This document shows, one piece after another, positions 1 to 8,881 of a stretch of DNA of 64,000 nt. The number at the start of each line of letters is the position of its first letter. Within the stretch, counting starts at the first letter, position 1. The stretch is from Sphaerisporangium rufum (GTDB lineage: Bacteria > Actinomycetota > Actinomycetes > Streptosporangiales > Streptosporangiaceae). Where the stretch lies: NCBI RefSeq assembly GCF_016863395.1, contig NZ_BOOU01000048.1, positions 61,207-125,206 on the forward strand. Direction: 5' to 3'. Under the pieces are notes generated by a model. That model saw only the letters and a program-made list of their open reading frames with translations. It did not search any database and was not told the DNA's origin. The position numbers and the translations under genes were made by a program.

Positions 1-194
1 ATCGTCGTGACCACGCAGACCGCGGGCAGCGGGAAGGCGCACTCGCCGAGCCCGCCGCGGGTGAGCCCGTCCAGCCCAACGGCGCGCAGCAGATCGTTCA
101 GGCTGCCGTCCGTGGCGTGGACACGCCGCCAGGCGACCGCCACGATCAGCTGGGGGCAGGAAGATCACGTCGCCGATGACGTTGCGCCGCCCGG
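1..194 (-). pseudogene. Remnant of a sugar ABC-transporter permease
   Basis: Read on the minus strand, two adjoining frames give a stretch typical of MalF/UgpA-type inner-membrane permeases: NVIGDVIFLPQ, then LIVAVAWRR, NDLLRAVGLDGL and FPLPAVCVVTT. The frame breaks in the run of five G at 152-156; removing one G joins the two halves. No start codon or upstream membrane segments remain, because the preceding gene ends at 195, so the 5' part is missing. The 3' part runs off the window. The family call comes from motif pattern only. A coincidental shadow is possible but unlikely given the good match across the frameshift. Confidence 0.45.
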
Positions 195-2900
195 TCAGCC
201 GGTGAGGGTGAGGAAGCGCTCGACGATGACCGCCAGCGCCACCACCGTCGCCACCGACCCGGCCACCACCAGCCGGCGCCGGACCCGCGGCCCGCCCGCC
301 CGGCCGCGCAGCCGGGACAGTTCCGCACCGAACAGCGCCGCCGCCGCGATCGCCAGCGCCGCCAGGCCGACCGGCGTCCACGGGGTCGACGGATCGCCCA
401 CCGAGGCGCTGGCGGTCGGCGGCGGGATCTCCGACCCCCGCGGGTAGGAGCGCAGCGTGTACAGCGCGGCGTCGGCGTTGGCGTACACACGTTTGAGGGC
501 GGTCGAGCGGTCCAGCGACGCGCGGAACCGCGGCCCCCAGTCGGCGGGGAATCCCTCGTTCAGCTCCAGGTAGGCCGCCTGGCCCCGCGTCATGATGACG
601 AAGGTGTTGCGGGGCTTGCCGCGCAGCGCAGTGAGCACCCCGGCCAGGTTCCGCGGATCGGCGGTCACCAGCGCCTGGTCGTAATCCACCCGGTCGATGT
701 CGCGCTCGCGCCACGGGATGGTGGGGGTCACCTCGTCGCCCAGCCGCGGCACCAGGTACAGCACCCGGGCGCTCGGCCGGTCGTGCTCGTACACGTAGCG
801 CATCGCCGCGACCTCGCCGGTGGTGACCCGCTCGAACTTCTCGTTGCCGTACCGGGCGAGGATGAACGCCACCGACAGCGCCAGCGCGACGACCGCGGCC
901 AGCACCGCCGACACCCGCCGGGTGAGGTGCGGGCCGAACCGGCGCGGCCGGATCCGGAACGGGACGGTCTCGCCCTCCCGGCCGCCGGTCGAGTGCGCGG
1001 GCAGGTTCGGGAAGAACGCGTAGGCGCCCAGAATGCACGCCGCGGGCAGCGCGAACATGTAGACCCGCAACCCGATCTCGCCGCCGTAGCTCTGCAGCGC
1101 CAGGGCCAGCGTGGGCACGCAGAGCAGCAGCACCGCCACCCGGTCGCCGACGCCGCGCCGCAGCCGGCGCAGCAACCCGACCCCGGCGAACAGCAGGATC
1201 ACCCCGGTGATCCCGAGCCGTACCTTGAGCACCAGGGCGTGCGAGGGGTCGGTGCCCACCAGTCGGTCGCCGGTGTTCTCCTGCAGGTTGGCGAAGATCT
1301 TGCCGATCCCGCCGAACAGCTCGTCGATCCGGCCGCTCCAGAACGGGGTGGCCTGGTAGTTCACCCAGGCGATCACCAGCAGCCCGAGGAACACCGGCAG
1401 CGCCAGCGACAGCGTGGTGCGCCGCAGCACGATGAGTCCCGTCAGCGCGCCGAGCATCATGAACGGGGTGATCTGGTGGGTGGCGATGGTGGCGCCGAAC
1501 AGCGCGACCAGCAGGGTGAGCAGCACCACCCGATCGGTCACCGTCGTCGGCCGGGACGGCAGCTCGCCGGGGGTGAGGGCGTCCAGCCGGGCCAGCAGCC
1601 GCCGGAGCCGCCCCCGGGCGGGCGGCGGCGCCGTCCGGGGCTGCACCCGGCCGAACCAGCGCAGCAGGAACGCGACGAACACCAGGTACAGGGCGTAGGT
1701 GAAGCCCTGCGGCGAGAAGTAGTCCTGCCCGATCCACTGGGTGAGGATGAACAGCAGCGCGGCGAACCACCGGGCCCGGGTGGTCGCCACCAGCTGGCGC
1801 AGGATCAGCACGAACGGCAGCAGATAGAGCAGGTTGGACACGAACGGCGTCCACTGCAGGATGGCCGCGGTGTCCTGCACGCCGGCGGCGCGCAGCACGA
1901 ACCCGAACAGCGCGAAGAACCCCGGCCAGGCGAAGCGGGCGTCCAGCCCGGGCAGCGCCTCGCCGGCGCGTCCGATGTACTCGGCGAAGCCCGCGTGGAT
2001 CCACGCGGTGTGAAAACGCGGCTCGGTCTCCACCAGCGCCGCGGCGCCGTGCAGTACGAAGGTGACCGCGGTGAGTTGGAACAGCAGCACGCCGCGCCGG
2101 TCGGTGTTCTGGGTCAGCGTGACGAAGAACGACACGATGATCATCGCGATCGCGGCGAACGCCGTCACCGGCAGCGCGGAGATCAACCCGAGGCCGCCGA
2201 TGCGGTCCAGGTCGACGCCGCGCATCGGCCCGTACGGCACCCGCAGCGCGAGTACGTACATGACCAGGCCCTCAAGGGTCAGCAGCGGCGGCAGCCAGGC
2301 GGCCACGCTCGCCGCCAGCCGCCCGGCCGCGGCCGCCTCGGTGGCGGCCGGCCCGGCCGGTGCGGGAGTGATCTCCGGCTCACCGGTCCGGCCGGCCGGC
2401 GGCTCGGCCGCCCGCTCCGGTCCGGCCGGTGCGGGGTCGTCGTGGACGGCGGGTATGACGGCGGTCTGCGGGTCGCCGGCCGGCTCCGCATCTGGTTCTG
2501 GTTCGTCTGGTGCGGGGTCGTCGTGGACGGCGGGTATGACGGCGGTCTGCGGGTCGCCGTCCGGTTCTGCCTCGGGTTCTGGTTCGTCTGGTTCGTGGAC
2601 GGCGGGTATGACGGCGGTCTCCGGGTCGCCGGCCGGCTCCGCGTCTGGTTCCGGCTCGCCGGGTGCGGGGTCGTCGTGGACGGCGGGCTCGCCGGCCGGG
2701 GGCGCCGGCGCCGTGCGGCGCTCCTCCCGCACCGCGGCGAAATCCGCCGTCTCCGGCTCGACCGGCCCGGTGTCATGGTCGGTGGCCTGGTCCGTGGCCT
2801 GGTCGGTGTCCAGGTCATGCACGTCCATGTCGTCGTCGGCGATCGCCGCCGCCGCCTCCTCTTGCACCTCGTCGTCCGCGCGCTGCCTCACGTAGACCAT
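195..2900 (-). CDS. Large GT-C-like polytopic membrane protein with acidic repeat tail
   Basis: This protein of about 900 aa probably acts at the membrane step of exopolysaccharide assembly (polymerase or GT-C glycosyltransferase). An N-terminal cytoplasmic tail of about 200 residues is rich in D, E and P and carries near-identical repeats. About a dozen hydrophobic segments follow, between roughly residues 205 and 690. The C-terminal globular part contains EHDRPSARVLYLVP, a layout seen in GT-C membrane glycosyltransferases. It is the last gene of the operon. ATG at 2900 overlaps the flippase by 13 bp. A GTG at 2891 would give a 4-bp GTGA overlap and is equally likely. The exact reaction is not recognisable. 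Confidence 0.75.
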   Translation of the reverse strand: MVYVRQRADDEVQEEAAAAIADDDMDVHDLDTDQATDQATDHDTGPVEPETADFAAVREERRTAPAPPAGEPAVHDDPAPGEPEPDAEPAGDPETAVIPAVHEPDEPEPEAEPDGDPQTAVIPAVHDDPAPDEPEPDAEPAGDPQTAVIPAVHDDPAPAGPERAAEPPAGRTGEPEITPAPAGPAATEAAAAGRLAASVAAWLPPLLTLEGLVMYVLALRVPYGPMRGVDLDRIGGLGLISALPVTAFAAIAMIIVSFFVTLTQNTDRRGVLLFQLTAVTFVLHGAAALVETEPRFHTAWIHAGFAEYIGRAGEALPGLDARFAWPGFFALFGFVLRAAGVQDTAAILQWTPFVSNLLYLLPFVLILRQLVATTRARWFAALLFILTQWIGQDYFSPQGFTYALYLVFVAFLLRWFGRVQPRTAPPPARGRLRRLLARLDALTPGELPSRPTTVTDRVVLLTLLVALFGATIATHQITPFMMLGALTGLIVLRRTTLSLALPVFLGLLVIAWVNYQATPFWSGRIDELFGGIGKIFANLQENTGDRLVGTDPSHALVLKVRLGITGVILLFAGVGLLRRLRRGVGDRVAVLLLCVPTLALALQSYGGEIGLRVYMFALPAACILGAYAFFPNLPAHSTGGREGETVPFRIRPRRFGPHLTRRVSAVLAAVVALALSVAFILARYGNEKFERVTTGEVAAMRYVYEHDRPSARVLYLVPRLGDEVTPTIPWRERDIDRVDYDQALVTADPRNLAGVLTALRGKPRNTFVIMTRGQAAYLELNEGFPADWGPRFRASLDRSTALKRVYANADAALYTLRSYPRGSEIPPPTASASVGDPSTPWTPVGLAALAIAAAALFGAELSRLRGRAGGPRVRRRLVVAGSVATVVALAVIVERFLTLTG
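2430..2690 (-). repeat. In-frame 81/72-bp repeats in the acidic tail
   Basis: The element starting GTGGACGGCGGG (plus-strand sense) recurs at 2442, 2523, 2595 and, degenerate, at 2676, with periods of 81, 72 and 81 bp. All periods are multiples of three, so the frame is kept. Each unit encodes a variant of EPEPDAEPAGDPQTAVIPAV. The pattern suggests expansion by slippage or recombination in a disordered cytoplasmic tail. Confidence 0.9.
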
Positions 2901-4330
2901 GATGCTGTCTCGGATGACTCCGGCGCGGTGGGCGATTGTGGCGTTTCCGGGTTGTTGAGAACTCTGCGCAGCCCGCCGAAGATCAACAACGCGACCAGCG
3001 CCTCGCTGAACAGCAGACCGTACCCCACGGCGGCGATGCCGGTCACCGGCAGCAGCAGCACCGACGAGGACAGCACCAGCACCGCCAGGCCGATCTGCAC
3101 CGCGGCGAGCGTGCGGGCCCGGCTCTGGGCGCGCAGCGCGCTCAGGTAGATCTCGATGAGCACCCGGGGGAGCACGGCCAGCGCCATCAGCCGCAGCAGG
3201 AACGTGCCGTGCTCGGCGAAGCCCGGCCCGAACACCGACAGGATCAGCGGCGCGGCCAGGATCGTCACCCCGGACACCGGACCGATGATCAGGAAGGCCC
3301 GCCGTAAGGCCTGCCGGCAGTTGGCGGCCAGCCGGGTCCGGTCGGCCGACCCCTCCACGGTCAGCGACGTGGCCATGTTGATCGCCAGCAGCTCGATCAT
3401 CGCGCCCAGCGTCTGGGCGATGGCGAAGTAGCCGAACAGCTCGCCGCTCACCCGCGAGGCCACGTAAACCGGCAGGAAGTAGACGATGGCCAGGATCGAG
3501 AAGGCGCCCGGGTAGTCACCCGCCAGGAAGCGGCCGATCTCGCGCGGGCGGGGCGGCCGGGAGCCGGGCGGCGCCTGCCGGGCGTGCCGGGGCACCAGCA
3601 CGCCGAAGATGAACAGGTTGATCGGTACCAGCGCGACGGCCGTCGGGACGATCCACGACACGAAGATGCCGTCGTCGGGCAGCGCACCGGCCACCGCGAC
3701 CAGCAGCACCATCTTCACCACGCCGAACGCGAAGCTGTTGACCGGCACCCACACGGCCTTGCGCAGCCCGGCCAGCGCGACGTCCTGCAGGGTGAACACC
3801 GACCAGACCGCGACGGAGGCCAGGAAGAACACCCCCGGCCCGGCGCCGGCCAGGGTGGCGTAGTTCTCCCCCCAGAACGGCAGCGTCAGCAGGAAGCCCA
3901 CCGCCGCGACCACCGCGGTCAGCGTGGCGAGCAGGTAGCCGCGGGCGATGAGCGCGCCGGTGCGCCGGCCGGCGACGGGGATGAACCGGGCGAGCGCTCC
4001 GGTCAGCCCGAGCGCGATCAGCCCGGCGAACAGCCGCATGGCGGTGATCAGCGCCTGGCTGCGGCCGAAGTCCTCGGCGCTGTACAGCCGGGCGGCCAGC
4101 AGCCAGTAGCCCATGCCGAGCACCGCGGTGACGCCGGTGTTGGCCATCAGCGCGTAGCCGTTCAGGAACAGCGGATTACGCAGGTCGTGCCGGACGCGCC
4201 GCCACAGCGCGGCCGGCCCGCCGCGCGGCCGCCCGTCGCCCGGGCGTTCCTGCGTCCGGCCGGCCGCCGTCGTTCCCATGGTCGCGTCATCCCCCCCGCG
4301 CGAAGTCACCCCCGCGGTCTCGTCATTCAC
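2888..4330 (-). CDS. Wzx-like polysaccharide flippase (MOP superfamily)
   Basis: A 480-aa integral membrane protein with about 12-14 hydrophobic helices and the layout of Wzx/MATE-like lipid-linked oligosaccharide exporters. It would move the polyprenyl-linked repeat unit across the membrane before polymerisation. The first about 45 residues are polar (RRVRHDLRNPLFLNGYALM precedes helix 1). GTG at 4330 overlaps the deacetylase stop by 8 bp, which argues for coupled translation. An internal ATG at 4279 is an alternative start. It sits between the deacetylase and the GT-C-like protein, which fits an export role. Confidence 0.85.
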   Translation of the reverse strand: MNDETAGVTSRGGDDATMGTTAAGRTQERPGDGRPRGGPAALWRRVRHDLRNPLFLNGYALMANTGVTAVLGMGYWLLAARLYSAEDFGRSQALITAMRLFAGLIALGLTGALARFIPVAGRRTGALIARGYLLATLTAVVAAVGFLLTLPFWGENYATLAGAGPGVFFLASVAVWSVFTLQDVALAGLRKAVWVPVNSFAFGVVKMVLLVAVAGALPDDGIFVSWIVPTAVALVPINLFIFGVLVPRHARQAPPGSRPPRPREIGRFLAGDYPGAFSILAIVYFLPVYVASRVSGELFGYFAIAQTLGAMIELLAINMATSLTVEGSADRTRLAANCRQALRRAFLIIGPVSGVTILAAPLILSVFGPGFAEHGTFLLRLMALAVLPRVLIEIYLSALRAQSRARTLAAVQIGLAVLVLSSSVLLLPVTGIAAVGYGLLFSEALVALLIFGGLRRVLNNPETPQSPTAPESSETASWST

Positions 4331-5123
4331 GCCCGACCATCGTGCGCAGCCCGTACCGGGTGCGGCGCACGATCGCGTACCCCTTGGTCAGCACGTGTTC
4401 CTTCAGGTAGATCATCGGTACGCCGCGGCCCTCGACCGCCCGGCGGAACCTGCTCATGCTGGTCGACCGGCCCACGGTCAGCCGGGGCAGTGCCAGCACG
4501 TCGTCGGCGTCGCTCGCCAGCGCGTTCGCCACCGCGCACGCCGCCCAATAGCCCGCCCGCCGCACCTCGCGGCGCACCCGGGCGCTGGAGTAGCCGTACG
4601 GGTAGGCCATGGTCGCGACCGGGCGGCCGACCTTGTCCTCCAGCAGGGCCTTGTTGCGGCGCAGCTCCTGGCGTAACGCGGCGTCCGGCAACTGGTCGAG
4701 CTGCGGGTGGCTGTGGCTGTGCCCGGCGATCTCCATGCCGCAGGACGCGGCCTCCCGGGCCTGGCTCCACGACAGCATGTGGTCCAGCGGGCGGCCCGCC
4801 GCGTCGTCGCCGGCGTCGCGGACCCAGCCGCTGGTGAGGAAGACCGTGGCCGGGAAGCCGTAGCGCTCCAGTACCGGCAGCGCCTCGCTGTGGAAGTCGG
4901 CGTAGCCGTCGTCGAAGGTGATCACCACCGGCCGGGTGGGCGCCGGCGCGCCGCCGGTGCCGTACAGCGAGGCCACCAGATCGGCCACGGTGAGCGGGGT
5001 GAACCCGCGGTCCTGCAGGTAGGCCATCTGGGACTCGAAGACCGACGGACGCACCGCGAGCGGCTTGGTGGCGGAGTTCGGCCGGTCCGTGACCGAGTGG
5101 TACATCAGGATGGGTACGTGCAT
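4323..5123 (-). CDS. Polysaccharide deacetylase (CE4/NodB family)
   Basis: A 266-aa enzyme expected to remove N-acetyl groups from a glycan. The NodB-fold motifs are visible: TFDDGYADF (motif 1, with the catalytic Asp pair) and HSHSHPQL (motif 2, metal-binding His). The start at ATG 5123 gives MHVPILMYHSV, the usual beginning of this family. The frame is open far upstream, but that part overlaps the GT gene and is spurious. There is no signal peptide, so it may act on a cytoplasmic or lipid-linked intermediate. It starts 5 nt after the GT2 gene stop, within the operon. Confidence 0.88.
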   Translation of the reverse strand: MHVPILMYHSVTDRPNSATKPLAVRPSVFESQMAYLQDRGFTPLTVADLVASLYGTGGAPAPTRPVVITFDDGYADFHSEALPVLERYGFPATVFLTSGWVRDAGDDAAGRPLDHMLSWSQAREAASCGMEIAGHSHSHPQLDQLPDAALRQELRRNKALLEDKVGRPVATMAYPYGYSSARVRREVRRAGYWAACAVANALASDADDVLALPRLTVGRSTSMSRFRRAVEGRGVPMIYLKEHVLTKGYAIVRRTRYGLRTMVGRE

Positions 5124-5128
5124 CGTGG

Positions 5129-6124
5129 TCACCGTTCGTGCCGGTCGGATGGTCGGGGGCCGCCGCCGCGCAGCCGCAGCCGCGCGGAGCCCACGGCGTA
5201 CCCCCAGGTGGTCCAGGCGAGGCCGGCGACGATGGCGCCGGCCCGCGCCAGGCCCGCCGGGTCGCCGCGCAGGGTGTCGCCCACCCCGCGCAGCACCCCC
5301 TTCGGCAGGGCCCGCAGCGCGTGGGCCCGCTCGCTGGACAGCCCGTCGCCGGCGCCGACGCTCCGCGCCACCAGCGCCTTGGACAGCCCTTCGGCGTAGC
5401 ACCGGGAGCGGAAGTAGCGGAAGGTGGCGCGGGCCGCCGGCACCCGGTGCCCGATCACCGCCGCGGGCTCGAACATCATGATCGAGCCCGGCCGGCGTTG
5501 CGCGAGGCGGATGCAGAACTCCGTCTCCTCGCAGCCCAGCGGGCGGCTGCGCCGTCCCTGCACGCTGCGGCCGATGCCGGAGTGGAACCCGCCGACCGCG
5601 CCCACCACCTCCCGACGGAACGCGGCGTTGCCGCCCATCACGTTGCGGATGGGCCCGCGCCCGGCGGACATGCCGCGGTAGGTGCAGCCGACCGTCCAGT
5701 CGAACTCCTCGGGGAACCAGCGCGGCCGCGCACCGGTGTCCCACAGCGGTCTGGTCAACCCGCCGACCCCCACGACGGCCGGGGTGCCGTTCTGCTGCGG
5801 TACGGGCGCGGACAGCGCGTCGGCGAACGCCGCGAGCCAGCCGGGCTCGGCCACCGCGTCGTCGTCCAGGAAGGCCACGACGTCACCGGTGGCGGCGGCC
5901 ACCCCGGTGTTCTTGCCGCCGGACAGTCCCCGCTCGTGGGCGTTCTCCACGACGATCGCGTCGGCGTACTCCCGCTTGAGCCGCAGATGCAGCTCGGGGT
6001 TGTGGTCGACGACGAGGATGATCTCGTGCGGCGGGCGTCGCTGGCCGCGCACCGAGTGCACGGCCGCCCTGATGTCGTCCCACCGGTCCTCGGTGTAGAC
6101 GCAGATGACGACGGAGATCTTCAT
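5129..6124 (-). CDS. GT2 family glycosyltransferase
   Basis: A 331-aa GT-A fold transferase beginning MKISVVICVYTEDRW. The nucleotide-sugar site shows FLDDDAV (DXD-type metal motif) and the acceptor side shows GCEETEFCIRLAQ (the ED base motif). The C-terminal third is basic with a weak hydrophobic stretch, so membrane association is likely. ATG at 6124 is 5 nt downstream of the preceding GT stop. The reading frame beyond 6124 belongs to a shadow. It probably adds one sugar of the exopolysaccharide repeat unit. Donor and linkage cannot be read from sequence. Confidence 0.88.
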   Translation of the reverse strand: MKISVVICVYTEDRWDDIRAAVHSVRGQRRPPHEIILVVDHNPELHLRLKREYADAIVVENAHERGLSGGKNTGVAAATGDVVAFLDDDAVAEPGWLAAFADALSAPVPQQNGTPAVVGVGGLTRPLWDTGARPRWFPEEFDWTVGCTYRGMSAGRGPIRNVMGGNAAFRREVVGAVGGFHSGIGRSVQGRRSRPLGCEETEFCIRLAQRRPGSIMMFEPAAVIGHRVPAARATFRYFRSRCYAEGLSKALVARSVGAGDGLSSERAHALRALPKGVLRGVGDTLRGDPAGLARAGAIVAGLAWTTWGYAVGSARLRLRGGGPRPSDRHER

Positions 6125-6129
6125 GACCG

Positions 6130-6978
6130 CTACGCCGCGCCCTGGTCCGCGGCCGTCTCGGCGGTGGCCCGCCCGGACACCGGGGTGCCCGGCACCTCGG
6201 GCGCCGGCCGGCGCCACTCGCGCAGGATGGTGCGCAGCACCCGCAGGCCGTCCCGGACGGCGCGCAGGTTGCTCTCGCCGTGGATGCGGCACCGCTCGTG
6301 GCTCGGCACCTCGTGCACCCGCAGGCCGGCCCGCGCCGCGCGGATGTTCAGCAGGGTCTCCACCTCGAACCCTTCGCAGTCGAGGTCGAGGGCCGGCAGG
6401 TGGCGCGCCCAGAAGGCGTTGTAGCCGTAGCACAGGTCGGTGTACTGCGTGCCGTACATCACGTTCACCAGGCCGCGCAGCACGCTGTTGCCCAGCCGGC
6501 GGTTGAGCGTGAGGTCGTCGCTGCCGCCGCCGCTGGCGTACCGGGAGCCCTTGACGAAGTCGGCCCCGGCGACCAGCGCGCTGACGAAGTGGATGATCTC
6601 GCGGCCGTCCGTCGAGCCGTCCGCGTCGATCATCACGATGATGTCGCCGGTGCACTCGGCGAACCCGGTGCGCAGCGCGTCGCCCTTGCCCTTGCCGCGC
6701 TGCTGGACGACCCGCAGGTTCGGGCGCAGCCGGCGGGCCACCGCGACGGTGTCGTCGGTGGAGTTGCCGTCCACCAGGACGACCTCGTGGATCCAGTGCG
6801 GCAGCGTCGCGAAGACGTGCGGCAGGTTCTCCGCTTCGTTCATGGCCGGAACGACGACGCTGACGGTCGGGGAGATGGCCAGGTGCGGGCTGACGGTGGT
6901 GAAACGGTCCACCGGTGCCAGTGGCCGCAAATTGTGCAGTTGGGTGGTGCCGTTGTGCTTGATGATCTCGGGACTCAT
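6130..6978 (-). CDS. GT2 glycosyltransferase, dolichol-phosphate mannosyltransferase-like
   Basis: A 282-aa transferase with SVVVPAMNEAENLPHVF, VDGNSTDDT and MIDADGSTDG (DXD), the pattern of DPM1/ppGalNAc-type enzymes that charge polyprenyl phosphate or add the first sugar. There are no C-terminal membrane helices. ATG at 6978 is chosen because GGAAGGA lies about 11 nt upstream. The frame runs on to a TTG at 7026 that has no ribosome site. It is the fourth of seven genes in the operon order from 8615 to 195. Confidence 0.88.
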   Translation of the reverse strand: MSPEIIKHNGTTQLHNLRPLAPVDRFTTVSPHLAISPTVSVVVPAMNEAENLPHVFATLPHWIHEVVLVDGNSTDDTVAVARRLRPNLRVVQQRGKGKGDALRTGFAECTGDIIVMIDADGSTDGREIIHFVSALVAGADFVKGSRYASGGGSDDLTLNRRLGNSVLRGLVNVMYGTQYTDLCYGYNAFWARHLPALDLDCEGFEVETLLNIRAARAGLRVHEVPSHERCRIHGESNLRAVRDGLRVLRTILREWRRPAPEVPGTPVSGRATAETAADQGAA

Positions 6979-7131
6979 TTCGAGGGATGTCCTTCCGGGC
7001 GGTCTGACATCGGCGGCGACTGCCAACAGGACCGGCGCGACTGGACGAAGAAAAGTTTCTTCGTCCCGGTCAGAGCAGTAGAGGGTGTGCTGTGCTCGTC
7101 GTACGGGGGATCTACGGTGCGGGGGAGCGCG

Positions 7132-8250
7132 CTAGCGCACCCCCGAGGGTTCCTTCTCGGTGCCGGCCGGCTGGAGGGACGTGCGCATCCGGCCGAAACC
7201 CTTGAGCACGCGATCGGCCAGCCGGTACAGCTGTGGCCGGTCGATCACGATGTTGCGGGCCTTGTTGAAGGGAGTGCGCCCCATCCAGTGGACGGCGGCC
7301 GTCGCCGACGGCCTGGCCACTCTCCCCTCGGACACGTGGATCACACTGTTCTTCAGCCAGCTCTTGTACTCCCGGCCCCCCTTGCCCATGTCGACTTGGC
7401 CCAGGCCGTGCGAGGCGGCCTGCTCCGCCATGTGCAGGTGGTGCATTATCCCGGGGGAGTACCGGGCGAAATCGGGGTCGTAGGCGGGGAACCAGCCGAC
7501 CAGGGTGTGATGGGTGCGCAGTCCGAAATGACCGGCCACCGGGGTGTCCCCGGCGTACAGCATCGTCAGCACGCCGCCGAACTCCGGCGCGTCCTGGCCG
7601 TGCATCTCGTCGATCAGCTCGACGATCCAGGGCTGGGCGAACCGGTCGACCCGGCCGGTGCGGCGGTACTGGTCGGACTTCCAGCCGGTCAGCGTGCGCA
7701 TGACCGCGGGGTCGGCCGCGCACCACTCGAGCCGGATCTCCCCGTGCTCGCGGGCGAGCTTGCGCTCCTTGTAGCGGACCGTCTTGTAGTTCTTGGGCGA
7801 CTGGTCGCGCACGTGGCCGACATAGGACTCGAACCCGGAGGTCAGGTCCATCATCGGCACCGGACGCACCGCCGTCACGTGCGGCTCCCAGGTGGGCTGG
7901 CCGGCGACCATGTGGTCGAAGTCGAACACCGAAAGCCCACAGGAGCGCAGCAGCAGGCGGGCGGGCAACTCCACCCCGCCGTCGGCGATGAACGCGTGGC
8001 AGGTGGTGAGCCAGCTGCCGAGCGGCTTGCCGATGCCGAAGGCGTGCCGTTCGAACGGCATGAATCCGACGATCTTGCCGGCGTCCTCCACCACGGCGAC
8101 CCGGACATAGGAGCGCAGCCGGTCCATCGCCAGGGCGAACTCCACCGACAGGAACGGATTGTCCAGTGCCGGGGCGGCGTGCTGGATCTCCCGCCAGCGG
8201 GTCCGCTCGGCGGTGCCGAGCTCGCCCGGTCTGACCACCGTCACCTTCAC
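7132..8250 (-). CDS. CelD/BcsL-type GNAT family N-acyltransferase
   Basis: A 372-aa protein of the Acetyltransf_6 (CelD/BcsL) group found in cellulose, capsule and EPS clusters. The characteristic C-terminal stretch is seen: HFGLRTHHTLVGWFPAYD, then MGKGGREYKSWLKN. It probably acylates a sugar amine or an aminoacyl-glycan intermediate, possibly one exposed by the deacetylase of the same operon. GTG at 8250 overlaps the upstream stop as GTGA, so translation is likely coupled. A 153-bp gap separates it from the next GT. Confidence 0.82.
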   Translation of the reverse strand: MKVTVVRPGELGTAERTRWREIQHAAPALDNPFLSVEFALAMDRLRSYVRVAVVEDAGKIVGFMPFERHAFGIGKPLGSWLTTCHAFIADGGVELPARLLLRSCGLSVFDFDHMVAGQPTWEPHVTAVRPVPMMDLTSGFESYVGHVRDQSPKNYKTVRYKERKLAREHGEIRLEWCAADPAVMRTLTGWKSDQYRRTGRVDRFAQPWIVELIDEMHGQDAPEFGGVLTMLYAGDTPVAGHFGLRTHHTLVGWFPAYDPDFARYSPGIMHHLHMAEQAASHGLGQVDMGKGGREYKSWLKNSVIHVSEGRVARPSATAAVHWMGRTPFNKARNIVIDRPQLYRLADRVLKGFGRMRTSLQPAGTEKEPSGVR

Positions 8251-8615
8251 CTTGACCCGGCCCCCTGTTCGGTGTGCGTACTGCTTCCCCGGTACAGCGT
8301 CCGAAGGACCCACATGAAGCCACCGAGCACCGCCACGGTGGCCACCCCGGCCCGTGGCGACCATGCGCCGAACAGGAGCATGGCCTCCGCCAGCAACACG
8401 TTCAACGTGAGACTCGCCGCGGCGGCCACGGTCAGGGCGGCCAGCGGGTCACGGTCCCGCAACATCCCGGCGACGGCGGCGCCGGGCACCACCAGCAGGA
8501 ACAGCGGCGTCAGGATCACGCGCGCCGGGGTCTGGACGTCCGCCAGCGCGATGACCGCGCCCGCGGCACAGGCGAGCGCCAGCACCCACCCGAGCACCGT
8601 CCTCTTGCTACGCAT
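8247..8615 (-). CDS. Small four-helix membrane protein of the EPS operon
   Basis: A 122-aa protein with four hydrophobic helices (about residues 7-25, 33-48, 58-78 and 88-106) and a polar tail. I do not recognise a family. ATG at 8615 is preceded directly by GGGAGAG. It is the first gene of the exopolysaccharide operon and is coupled by a 4-bp overlap to the GNAT. The position suggests a membrane partner of EPS assembly, but that is inference. Confidence 0.7.
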   Translation of the reverse strand: MRSKRTVLGWVLALACAAGAVIALADVQTPARVILTPLFLLVVPGAAVAGMLRDRDPLAALTVAAAASLTLNVLLAEAMLLFGAWSPRAGVATVAVLGGFMWVLRTLYRGSSTHTEQGAGSR

Positions 8616-8881
8616 CTCTCCCGGCTCCGCTGGTCAAGGCCTGTCCAAGGCGTGGTTGATCGCTGCTCTCATGGGACCAACCACGAGAGGCGATCGTCAA
8701 TGCCGACGCCCTGACCCGGCCACCGGTTTACAGCGGCCAGGGCAAGAACCGTTGGACGCACGGCCACACCCTCCACACCAAGAACCGGTCTTCCCGTGCT
8801 CAATGGGACGCCGGTGACAGGTGCGATATCCAAAGTTACCCCCTGATCACAGTAAGCGTGCAGTCGGCACGCCATCGTCCG
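8616..8881. other. Intergenic region upstream of the EPS operon
   Basis: No convincing gene. It should hold the promoter for the 8615-195 operon, though no consensus -35/-10 pair stands out. A plus-strand frame reading VYSGQGKNRWTHGH is faintly transposase-like but too short and diverged to call. Confidence 0.4.

Noticed and set aside
2430..2690. Regular repeats considered as a CRISPR array
   Set aside because: Repeats are coding, in frame, and have no unique spacers.
783..3149. Very long plus-strand open frame opposite the EPS genes
   Set aside because: Composition is a mirror of the minus-strand coding frame (Gln/Arg/His/Gly-rich) and the membrane proteins on the other strand are clearly real.
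8680..8820. Plus-strand frame faintly like a transposase (VYSGQGKNRWTHGH)
   Set aside because: Too short, no catalytic residues, no inverted repeats flanking it.
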